33,745 nucleotides of DNA, from NCBI GenBank assembly GCA_025363715.1, contig JANYLR010000026.1, positions 1 to 33,745 of the forward strand, given 5' to 3'. The notes beneath the pieces were generated by a model. That model ran no database searches, was not told the DNA's origin, and saw nothing but the letters and a program-made list of their open reading frames with translations. Below are positions 22,826-29,196 of the stretch, one piece after another (the first letter of the stretch is position 1; each line of letters starts with the position of its first letter). Made by a program: the position numbers and the translations under genes. The DNA comes from Holophagaceae bacterium (GTDB lineage: Bacteria; Acidobacteriota; Holophagae; Holophagales; Holophagaceae).

Positions 22826-23899
22826 CTACATCAGCACGTTGAACAGGTACCCCACCAGCACGATGCCCAGGGTCACGATGCCGAGGAAGGCACCCAGCAG
22901 GACGGGACGCAGGACCTTCCGCAGGATGATGGTCTCGGGCAGGGAGAGGCCCGCCACCGCCATCATGAAGGCCAGGGCCGTACCCAGAGCGGCGCCCTTG
23001 GCCAGCAGCACCTGCACGATGGGGATGATGCCCGCTGCGCTGGCGTAGAGCGGCACGCCGATCACCACGGCCAGCGGTACGCTCCACCAGGAGGACTTGC
23101 CCATGAAGCGGGCCAGCAGTTCGGCGGGCACATAGCCGTGGAGGAAGGCGCCCACGGCGATGCCGGCGAGCACATAGAGCCACACCTTCCGCACGATGTC
23201 CTTGGTGGCCTGGATCGACAGCTCCAGCCGCCCGGCGAAACCCATGGGAGCGTACGGGGCCACGGAGGCCGTGAAGGGCATGTCCAGCACCCAGGGCTCC
23301 AGGTGCCGTTCCATGCGGAGCTTCGAAAGGATCCAGCCCGAGAGGAAGGCCACGGCCACGCCCGTCGCCGTGTAGAGCAGCGCGATGCGCCAGCCGAAGA
23401 GGCCGAGCAGGAGGAAGAGGGCCACCTCGTTCACCATGGGCGCCGACACCAGGAAGCTGAAGGTCGCGCCCAGGGGCACCCCCACCCGCACGAAGCCGAT
23501 GAAGAGCGGCACCGCCGAGCAGGAGCAGAAGGGGGTCGCGATGCCCAGCAGGGCGGCCAATAGATTGCCCCATACGCCCGTGCGGCGGGCCAGCAGATCC
23601 CGGGTCTTCTCGGGGCTGAGGTAGGTCTGCACGAAGCTGACTCCCAGGACGACGAGCCCGAGGAGCAGCAGCACCTTGGGACCGTCGTAGGCCAAGAAGG
23701 CCACGGCCTCGCCCAGGCGGCTGCCGGCCCTTAGACCCAGGGCCCGGAAGGCCAGCCAGTCCGCCAGGGGTTTCAGAGCCACATATAGCAGGATCCAGGC
23801 CGGGAGGGCGCCCAGCAGCCAGCCGCCCGACTTCCAGAATCCGGCCCCAGAAATGGGCGACTCGGCGGAACAGGCACAGGTTTTCGCATCTCCGCTCAT
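22826..23899 (-). CDS. arsP: ArsP/YraQ-family permease (putative organoarsenical efflux)
   Basis: The 357-residue protein has about eight to ten membrane helices. It carries the family motif TPFCSCSAVPLFIGF with C125 and C127, then a second half repeat (GKSSWWSVPLAVVIGVPLYASAAGIIPIVQVLLAKG). ArsP members export trivalent methylarsenicals; the broader YraQ/DUF318 family has unknown substrates. Placement 4 bp after arsM favours export of ArsM products. The N-terminus has an extra CAC near residues 8-10. Its start is preceded by GAGG. The symbol is tentative. Confidence 0.8.
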   Translation of the reverse strand: MSGDAKTCACSAESPISGAGFWKSGGWLLGALPAWILLYVALKPLADWLAFRALGLRAGSRLGEAVAFLAYDGPKVLLLLGLVVLGVSFVQTYLSPEKTRDLLARRTGVWGNLLAALLGIATPFCSCSAVPLFIGFVRVGVPLGATFSFLVSAPMVNEVALFLLLGLFGWRIALLYTATGVAVAFLSGWILSKLRMERHLEPWVLDMPFTASVAPYAPMGFAGRLELSIQATKDIVRKVWLYVLAGIAVGAFLHGYVPAELLARFMGKSSWWSVPLAVVIGVPLYASAAGIIPIVQVLLAKGAALGTALAFMMAVAGLSLPETIILRKVLRPVLLGAFLGIVTLGIVLVGYLFNVLM

Positions 23900-23903
23900 G
23901 ACC

Positions 23904-24902
23904 TCATCCCCCGCAGCAGGTGGGCGCGCAGCCGCAGACCCGATCGGTCCTGGTGGCCTCCACCTGGAGGCTCAACACGGCGCCGGCCGTGGCTTCCAGC
24001 TCCGCCGCTGCCGTCCCAGGGTAGCGCTGATGGGCCGCCTTCAGGAGTTCCGGCGAGAACATGTCGAGCTCGTAGCGCCGCTCGCCCACCACGGCCACCC
24101 CAGTGAAGCCCGCCGCCCAAATGGCCTCCAGGTAGTCGGCCTTCAGCAGGGCGCCGCCGATGCAGGCCCCGTAGGCATCCAGGTCCTGGCGGATGGCCTC
24201 GGGCAGGGGCCGCTCCAGCACAAGATCCGAGACCATGAGGCGCCCGCCGGGTTTCAGCACCCGGAAGGCCTCGCGGAAAGTGCGCCCCTTGTCCGTGCTG
24301 AGGTTCACCACGCAATTCGAGATGATCGCGTCCACGCTGCCATCGGCCACGGGCAGGGCCTCGATCTCGCCCAGGCGGAACTCCACATTCGGGTAGCCGT
24401 GAGTGGAGGCCAAGGTGGTGGCCCGCTCGATCATCTGGGACGTCATGTCCACGCCGATGACCTGGCCCCCGGGGCCCACGCGTTGGGCGGCCAGGAAGGC
24501 GTCGAAGCCCGCGCCAGAGCCCAGGTCCAGCACGGTTTCGCCGGCCTTCAGCGAGGCCAGCGCCACGGGGTTGCCGCAGCCCAGACCCAGGTTCGCGCCC
24601 TCGGGCACGGAGGCCAGATCCTGGGCGCGGTAACCCAACTGTAGGCTCGTCTCGTCCAGACTGGGCGTGCCGCCACAACAGGACGGGGAAAGCGCAGCGC
24701 CGCGGCTCTGCAGCGGCGCTGCGAGGGGGTCCGGGGGTGTTTGCGCAGCAAGGGACCCCCGGAGAGCGTCAGAGCCGCAGCTTGGCTGCAGCACGACCTG
24801 GGGGTCCGGGGGTGTTCGCGCAGCGAGGGACCCCCGGGTGAAATGGGTGACGGCGCGGGCGTAGCGCTCGCGGACGGCGGTCTTGATGGTCTGGGAATCC
24901 AT
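23904..24902 (-). CDS. arsM: Arsenite S-adenosylmethyltransferase with palindromic-repeat insert
   Basis: The 332-residue enzyme methylates As(III) using SAM. The core is typical: LASVPEGANLGLGCGNPVALASLKAGETVLDLGSGAGFD (SAM motif I) and VDMTSQMIERA. The arsenic cysteines are present: CC at 75-76, C187 (ISNC) and C237 (YGAC), with the 50-residue C187-C237 spacing of characterised ArsM proteins. Residues ~22-71 are not normal for the family: they contain RGSLAARTPPDP and RGSLAAQTPPDP 25 residues apart, encoded by two palindromic DNA repeats. The C-terminus adds CGCAPTCCGG. The ATG follows AAGGA. It lies between arsR and the permease. Confidence 0.93.
   Translation of the reverse strand: MDSQTIKTAVRERYARAVTHFTRGSLAARTPPDPQVVLQPSCGSDALRGSLAAQTPPDPLAAPLQSRGAALSPSCCGGTPSLDETSLQLGYRAQDLASVPEGANLGLGCGNPVALASLKAGETVLDLGSGAGFDAFLAAQRVGPGGQVIGVDMTSQMIERATTLASTHGYPNVEFRLGEIEALPVADGSVDAIISNCVVNLSTDKGRTFREAFRVLKPGGRLMVSDLVLERPLPEAIRQDLDAYGACIGGALLKADYLEAIWAAGFTGVAVVGERRYELDMFSPELLKAAHQRYPGTAAAELEATAGAVLSLQVEATRTDRVCGCAPTCCGG
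24693..24723. repeat. Hairpin CGCAGCGCCG/CGGCGCTGCG inside arsM
   Basis: Perfect 10-bp arms at 24693-24702 and 24714-24723 with an 11-nt loop, immediately next to repeat copy A. A further 9-bp pair, GCGGCTCTG (24702-24710) and CAGAGCCGC (24770-24778), encloses copy A. The insert is therefore a compound palindromic block. Confidence 0.65.
24725..24762. repeat. Palindromic repeat copy A inside arsM
   Basis: This 38-bp unit has an outer stem GGGGGTCC/GGACCCCC (8 bp) and an inner stem TTGC-GCA-GCAA. It matches copy B at 36 of 38 positions. The period between copies is 75 bp (25 codons), keeping the arsM frame. It is read on the minus strand as RGSLAAQTPPDP. Confidence 0.8.
24800..24837. repeat. 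Palindromic repeat copy B inside arsM
   Basis: Same 38-bp unit as copy A, with inner stem TCGC-GCA-GCGA. The only two differences from copy A (positions 18 and 26 of the unit, T to C and A to G) are opposite each other in the inner stem, so pairing is kept. It is read as RGSLAARTPPDP. Confidence 0.8.
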
Positions 24903-24971
24903 GGGTCGTCCTTGCGTGGAGGCGCACCTTTCCTGGGACGCAGGGGCGTCCAGTTCAAGGGAGGGCGAAGC

Positions 24972-25307
24972 TCAGTCCCTGCCGCAGCAGGGCGGGGCTG
25001 GGGGTTCGGCGTACCTGCCGCCGGAGCAGCAGTCCTGCCAGAGGTAGTCGGTGAGGGCCCGCAGGGTGGCGTACTCGGCGCGGTAGCGCAGGGTGGTGCC
25101 CTCCCGCGCCACGGTGACCAGGCCCGCCTCGGCGAGGGTGGCCAGGTGGTGGCTGAGGGTGGAGGCGGGGATGCCCAGGATGGACTGCAGGTCCCCGGCG
25201 GGCGTCCCCGCCTCCGGGCCCTGCACCACGCGGCGGAGCACGGACAGGCGCACCGGATGGCCGAGGGCCTTCAGCTGTGCGGCTGCCTTGTCCAATTGCC
25301 GGTGCAT
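24972..25307 (-). CDS. arsR: ArsR-family arsenic-responsive repressor
   Basis: The 111-residue winged-helix protein shows the ArsR pattern: LKALGHPVRLSVLRRVV, then LQSILGIPASTLSHHLATLAEAGLV (recognition helix), then the wing VAREGTTLRYRA. It ends with two vicinal cysteine pairs, C93-C94 and C107-C108, which probably form the As(III) site at the C-terminus, unlike E. coli ArsR with its Cys in the recognition helix. ATG 25307 has GGAGG 6 nt upstream; a longer frame from 25352 runs through the probable operator. arsM follows 69 bp downstream. Confidence 0.92.
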   Translation of the reverse strand: MHRQLDKAAAQLKALGHPVRLSVLRRVVQGPEAGTPAGDLQSILGIPASTLSHHLATLAEAGLVTVAREGTTLRYRAEYATLRALTDYLWQDCCSGGRYAEPPAPPCCGRD

Positions 25308-25336
25308 GGCTTCCTCCCGGCTTAATTCTAGGATTG

Positions 25337-25365
25337 TCGAAATAGAGTGCAAGACCTAATTTCGA
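25337..25365. promoter_or_regulatory. Putative ArsR operator, TCGAAAT-N15-ATTTCGA
   Basis: Perfect 7-bp inverted arms at 25337-25343 and 25359-25365 lie 30-58 bp upstream of the arsR ATG in an AT-rich patch. On the minus strand TTGCAC, a -35-like hexamer, lies between the arms. ArsR binding here would block the arsR-arsM-permease transcript. Confidence 0.6.
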
Positions 25366-25442
25366 TTTTTTTAGAAATTCAAGAACGCCAGCCCCGCTCC
25401 CGTCTCAGGGGGCACGACTGGGCCCTCGCCGGAGAAGGAAGC

Positions 25443-25459
25443 GGCGGATTCCTTCCGCC
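25443..25459 (-). terminator. Weak hairpin downstream of the ArsN-like gene
   Basis: GGCGGA-TTCCT-TCCGCC forms a perfect 6-bp stem just past the acetyltransferase stop codon. On the minus strand it is followed by GCTTCCTTCTCC, only a poor T-run, so termination here would be partial at best. Confidence 0.3.
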
Positions 25460-25464
25460 TCAAT

Positions 25465-25947
25465 TCAAAGCAGCAGTTCCCAGAAGCCCACATCAACCCA
25501 TCGATCGAACTTCTGGCCCGCCTCCCGCATGTGGCCCACCTTCCGGAAGCCCAGCAGCTCGTGCAGGCGCACGCTGGTCTCGTTGGGCAGGGCCAGGCAG
25601 CCCAGGACCGAGTGGAAGCCGCGACGCCGCAGCTCATCGATGAGGCCCTGGTAGAGCTTCGTGCCGACGCCCCGCCCCCGCTGGTTCTGGTCCATGTAGA
25701 TGGCGGTCTCGGTGGCGAAGCGGTAGGCCGACCGGGTGCGCCACACCGAGCCGTAGGCGTAGCCGAGGATGCGGCCCCCCTCTTCCCACACCAGCCAGGG
25801 GTAGGCCTCCGTCACCCTTGCAATGCGCGAGGCCATCTCCTCGGCGGTGACCTCCTCCGTCTCGAAGGTGATGGTGGTGTCGCGGATGTAGGGGTTGTAG
25901 ATGTCAGCCAGGGCCTGGGCGTCGGAGGGCTGAACGGGGCGGATCAT
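25465..25947 (-). CDS. GNAT N-acetyltransferase, phosphinothricin/arsinothricin type (ArsN1-like)
   Basis: The 160-residue GNAT protein resembles phosphinothricin acetyltransferases: IRPVQPSDAQALADIYNPYIRDTTITFE at the N-terminus, the acetyl-CoA loop QRGRGVGTKLYQ near residues 89-100, and LPNETSVRLHELLGFRKVGHMREAGQKF near the end. In arsenic gene clusters this type (ArsN1) acetylates the arsenic antibiotic arsinothricin. Its place directly upstream of arsR on the same strand favours that reading, but phosphinothricin or methionine derivatives remain possible. It starts 15 bp after the Cys-rich AhpD-like gene. Confidence 0.85.
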   Translation of the reverse strand: MIRPVQPSDAQALADIYNPYIRDTTITFETEEVTAEEMASRIARVTEAYPWLVWEEGGRILGYAYGSVWRTRSAYRFATETAIYMDQNQRGRGVGTKLYQGLIDELRRRGFHSVLGCLALPNETSVRLHELLGFRKVGHMREAGQKFDRWVDVGFWELLL

Positions 25948-25962
25948 GTGAATCTGTCTGCT

Positions 25963-26295
25963 CTAGCGGCAGCCGCAGTCCTCGCCACACTCGCCCTCGC
26001 CCTTCTCCTTGCCCTCGCCTTCGCAGGAGCAGTCGCCGCCGCAGCACCCGCCGCCATCGGTCAGCGTGGACTGGGCCAGGGCCAGCATCATCTGGTGGGG
26101 ATCGCCCTTCACCCGCAGGGCCATGTTCACGGCCTGGATCATGTCCTCCTTGGACACGCCCAGGGCCTCGAGGCGGCTCTGGTGGGCCTTGAAGGCGCGC
26201 TCGGCATTGGCGGCGATGGCGGCACCGAGGGCCACGAGGTTGAGGGTGGTTTCGCTGAGGCCGGTTTCGGCCTGGGGCTCGGTCTGGGTGGTCAC
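25963..26295 (-). CDS. AhpD-like protein lacking CxxC, with Cys-rich tail
   Basis: The 110-residue protein has an AhpD/carboxymuconolactone-decarboxylase-type helix pair (LVALGAAIAANAERAFKAHQ, then LEALGVSKEDMIQAVNMALRVK). Where family members have CExC-x3-H, this one has A31-E-R-A34-x3-H38: both redox cysteines are alanine. The last 27 residues hold seven cysteines (84, 85, 89, 91, 103, 107, 109) among Gly, Glu and Lys, like a small metal-binding tail. The GTG start follows GGAG. It heads the minus-strand arsenic cluster, 15 bp from the ArsN-like gene, so binding As(III) is a fair guess. Confidence 0.75.
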   Translation of the reverse strand: MTTQTEPQAETGLSETTLNLVALGAAIAANAERAFKAHQSRLEALGVSKEDMIQAVNMALRVKGDPHQMMLALAQSTLTDGGGCCGGDCSCEGEGKEKGEGECGEDCGCR

Positions 26296-26423
26296 GGAGA
26301 CTCCATGGAATGGGAAAAGGGGCCGAAGTACGCGGATAGGAAAGGTAGTGGCCCCAGGAACAAGGATCGCAGGTTTTCGGGACCGCGCACCGGGGCCCCT
26401 GCCTTGTGTGACCTGGGTCGCCC

Positions 26424-27500
26424 CTACCGCGTGGGCGTTCCCTGCCGGGCCAGCCGCGTGAGGTTGGCCAGGGCCTCGGCGGGGCCCATGATGAGCAGCT
26501 CGTCGCCGGCCTGGAAGCGCTCGTCCCCGGGAGGATTGAAGCGCAGTCCCGTGTTCGGATGGACCAGGCCCACCAGCAGGGAGCCGGTGGCATGACGGAG
26601 GCGCGCCTCCCGCAGGGTCTGGCCCACCAGGGGGCTGCCCGGAGCGATGGCGATGCGCTCCATGCCCAGTTCCAGCTGCTCCTGCTGCAGCACGATATCG
26701 AAGAAACTCATCATCTCGGGCTTCAGCAGCAGGCCCGCCATGCGGCGCCCGCCGATCTCGTAGGGGCTCACGATGTGGTCCGCCCCGGCGGCCTTCAGCT
26801 GGCGCTCGGTGCCCAGCTTGGCGCTGCGGGCCACCACGGGCAGATCCGGGCGAATCTGCTTGACCGTGAGGGTCACCAGCACATTGTCGGCATCCGTGGT
26901 CAGGGCCGTAATGAGCCCTTTGGCCAGCCGGATCCCCGCCCGCTCGAGCACCAGATCATCCATGGCGTTGCCGTACAAGATCAGCTCGCCGGCGAAGCGC
27001 GGGCTTCGGCCCTTGGTTTCGTCCTGCTCGATGATGACGAAGGGGACGCCCGCCTTCTTCAGCTCCCAGGAGGCCTGGAAGCCCATCTTCCCGAAGCCGC
27101 AGACGATGACGTGGTCCTTCAGGTCGTCCAGGCGTTTCTGCATGCGGCGCTCCATGATGTAGCCCCGAAGGTCGCCCTCGAGGAGCAGGGCGGTGAGATT
27201 CGAGATCGCGTAGGTGGCGACACCCAACCCAATGATGAGGTAGAAGATCGTGAAGAGTTTGGTGCGGGCGTTCACCTCGCCCAGTTCGCGGAAGCCCACG
27301 GTGAACAGGGTGGTGATGGCCATGTAGAAGCTGTCCAGCGCGTTCAGCTTCGACAGCAGGTGGTAGCCCAGGCCACCGGCGAAGATGACCGCCACCAGCA
27401 GGGCCAGGGCATAGCGCAGGCGCTTCAGCGGCGCGTCATCATCCTGGATGGGACCCTGGGGGAAAGGGGTTCGGAACCGCACGTCAGCCGCCCAGTCCAT
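26424..27500 (-). CDS. Two-helix potassium channel with RCK (TrkA-N/TrkA-C) domains
   Basis: The 358-residue protein has two membrane helices (about 28-48 and 82-103) around a pore loop TTLFTVGFREL. It then has an RCK/TrkA-N domain starting VIVCGFGKMG (132-140, a Rossmann nucleotide or ligand site), and a TrkA-C domain from about 270. It should form a gated K+ channel of the inner membrane. The selectivity filter reads TVGFR instead of TVGYG. The ATG at 27500 overlaps the thioesterase gene by 17 bp; a GTG at 27482 is the alternative. The Shine-Dalgarno is weak, as expected for a coupled gene. Confidence 0.88.
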   Translation of the reverse strand: MDWAADVRFRTPFPQGPIQDDDAPLKRLRYALALLVAVIFAGGLGYHLLSKLNALDSFYMAITTLFTVGFRELGEVNARTKLFTIFYLIIGLGVATYAISNLTALLLEGDLRGYIMERRMQKRLDDLKDHVIVCGFGKMGFQASWELKKAGVPFVIIEQDETKGRSPRFAGELILYGNAMDDLVLERAGIRLAKGLITALTTDADNVLVTLTVKQIRPDLPVVARSAKLGTERQLKAAGADHIVSPYEIGGRRMAGLLLKPEMMSFFDIVLQQEQLELGMERIAIAPGSPLVGQTLREARLRHATGSLLVGLVHPNTGLRFNPPGDERFQAGDELLIMGPAEALANLTRLARQGTPTR

Positions 27501-27927
27501 GCTTGATGGCGAAGTTCGCCGTGGCCAGCGCCACCAGGTGGTCCCCGCAGCTGAGCCGGCATTCGACGATGGCCCCCCGCCCCGAGAATCGGATGACCTT
27601 GCCCTCGCCCAGCACCTCGCCCTTGGCGGGTTCCAGGTACCGGATGTGCAAATCCGAGGTGGCGAAGGGCATGGCGCCATCGAAGGCGGTACTCAGCGCC
27701 AGGGCCCCCACCATGTCGGCCATGGTGGCCAGCACGCCGCCGTTCACGTTGCCCCGGGCCCCGTTGAGGACGGCCTTGGTGGGCAGCAGGCGCATGGTGG
27801 CCATCCCCGGCGAAGCCTCTTCGATGGTGAGCCCCCAACTCTTGATAAGCTCCCAGGGATGGAACCGGGCGCGCAGACGCTCCAGAAGATCCGGAGCGAG
27901 GGTCTCTGGGATCCGGGGCTTGGCCAT
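27484..27927 (-). CDS. PaaI-like hotdog-fold thioesterase
   Basis: The 147-residue protein carries the hotdog signature NVNGGVLATMADMVGALAL (about 60-78), with the Asn/Gly-Gly turn and acidic residue used by PaaI-type acyl-CoA thioesterases. YLEPAKGEVLGEGKVIRFSGRGAIVECRL follows, as the central strands. It probably hydrolyses an acyl- or aryl-CoA in the cytoplasm. Its end overlaps the K+ channel start, suggesting co-transcription without an evident functional link. Confidence 0.87.
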   Translation of the reverse strand: MAKPRIPETLAPDLLERLRARFHPWELIKSWGLTIEEASPGMATMRLLPTKAVLNGARGNVNGGVLATMADMVGALALSTAFDGAMPFATSDLHIRYLEPAKGEVLGEGKVIRFSGRGAIVECRLSCGDHLVALATANFAIKHGLGG

Positions 27928-27974
27928 GGTTGAGTGTACTCGCCAGGATAGGGACCGTAGCCAGAACCTGCTGA

Positions 27975-29009
27975 TCAGATTTTCAGCACGCCCTTGAGGG
28001 TGCGGGCCATCTCCTGGAAGACCCTGGTCTGAGGGCTGTCCGGGTGGGTAGTGACAAAGGGCAGTCCGCTGTCGCTGCCCTCGCGGATGGCGAGGTCGAT
28101 GGGCACTTCGCCCAGAAAGGGGAGTTCCATGCGCAGGGCCGCGGCCTTCACGCCGCCATGGCCGAAGATCTGGGTCTCCTGGCCGCAGCCCGGGCAGATG
28201 AAGCTGCTCATGTTCTCGATGATGCCGAGGATGGGCACCTTCACGGTGCCGAACATGCCGATGGCCTTCTTGGCATCCAGGAAGGCTACATCCTGGGGCG
28301 TGCTGACGATGACCGCCCCGTCCACCTGGGCGTTCTGAATGAGCGTGAGCTGCACATCCCCGGTGCCCGGGGGCAGGTCGATGAAGAGCACGTCGAGATC
28401 ACCCCAGGCCACGTCCTTCAGGAACTGCTGCAGGGCCTTGTTGAGCATGGCGCCCCGCCAGATCACGGGCCGGTCCTCCTCGATGAGGAGGCCCATGGAC
28501 ATGACCTTCAGGCCGAAGGCATCCAGGGGCAGGATCTGGCCCTCCGGCGTCCCCAGGGGCGAATCCTTCAGGCCCAGCATCATGGGGATGGAGGGGCCGT
28601 AGATATCCGAATCCAGGAGGCCCACCTTCAGGCCCAGCTGACCCATGGCGATGGCGAGGTTCACCGTGAGGGTACTCTTGCCCACCCCGCCCTTGCCCGA
28701 TCCCACGACCACGCAGCGCTTGATGCCGGGGATGAGGTTCTTGAATTCCACCTGGGCGGTCTTCTCCCAGCCAATTTCGATCTCTACGGCAGCCACGCCA
28801 GGCTGGCCCTTGATCAGCCCTTCCAGTGCCTCCTTGATGACCTGGACCCTATCCTGGTAGGCCTCCATGAGCTGAAGCAGCACGGTCACCTTGCCCTCGG
28901 TGACATCGATGCCCTTCACGGCTTTGAGGGTGGTGAGGCTGGCATTGGTCCCGGGGACAGTATAGGCGTTGATGGCTTCGAACAGGGCGGCGCGGCTGAT
29001 TTTCGTCAT
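27975..29009 (-). CDS. apbC: Mrp/ApbC-family Fe-S cluster carrier ATPase
   Basis: The 344-residue protein has an N-terminal MIP18/DUF59-type domain (about 1-85), then a P-loop ATPase with deviant Walker A VGSGKGGVGKSTLTVNLA near residue 101, DSDIYGPSIPMMLG, DLPPGTGDVQLTL, and the cluster-binding CPGC near residue 285. These proteins hold and transfer [4Fe-4S] clusters to apo-enzymes in the cytoplasm. ATG 29009 has GGAG 8 nt upstream. The 187-bp gap to ppk1 contains an inverted-repeat block. Confidence 0.94.
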   Translation of the reverse strand: MTKISRAALFEAINAYTVPGTNASLTTLKAVKGIDVTEGKVTVLLQLMEAYQDRVQVIKEALEGLIKGQPGVAAVEIEIGWEKTAQVEFKNLIPGIKRCVVVGSGKGGVGKSTLTVNLAIAMGQLGLKVGLLDSDIYGPSIPMMLGLKDSPLGTPEGQILPLDAFGLKVMSMGLLIEEDRPVIWRGAMLNKALQQFLKDVAWGDLDVLFIDLPPGTGDVQLTLIQNAQVDGAVIVSTPQDVAFLDAKKAIGMFGTVKVPILGIIENMSSFICPGCGQETQIFGHGGVKAAALRMELPFLGEVPIDLAIREGSDSGLPFVTTHPDSPQTRVFQEMARTLKGVLKI

Positions 29010-29065
29010 GCGTGTCTCCAGCCCACCAGTTTGACACGGGGCGGATGGTGGTCGAAACACCCAAA

Positions 29066-29178
29066 GCTGGTCGCGGAAGGCGCAGAAGATTCACGGAAGA
29101 CACGAAATATGGAAACCAGGATGGCCGCTTTGATTTCTTCTGTGGTTTCTGTGCGCTTTCGCGATTTCCGCGACCAGC
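29066..29178. repeat. 113-bp block with perfect 13-bp terminal inverted repeats
   Basis: GCTGGTCGCGGAA (29066-29078) and TTCCGCGACCAGC (29166-29178) are exact inverted copies. The interior has imperfectly paired words (GCGCAGAA, CACGGAAGACACGAAA; TTTCTTCTGTGGTTTCTGTGCGC) and no gene. It lies between ppk1 and apbC and resembles a miniature non-autonomous element. Confidence 0.65.
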
Positions 29179-29196
29179 CGTCTTTCGATGGATCGT

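Noticed and set aside
24741..24865. Two 38-bp repeats considered as a tiny CRISPR array
   Set aside because: There are only two copies, they lie inside arsM in frame, the single spacer is 37 bp with no cas genes nearby, and the palindromes fit a REP-like element better.
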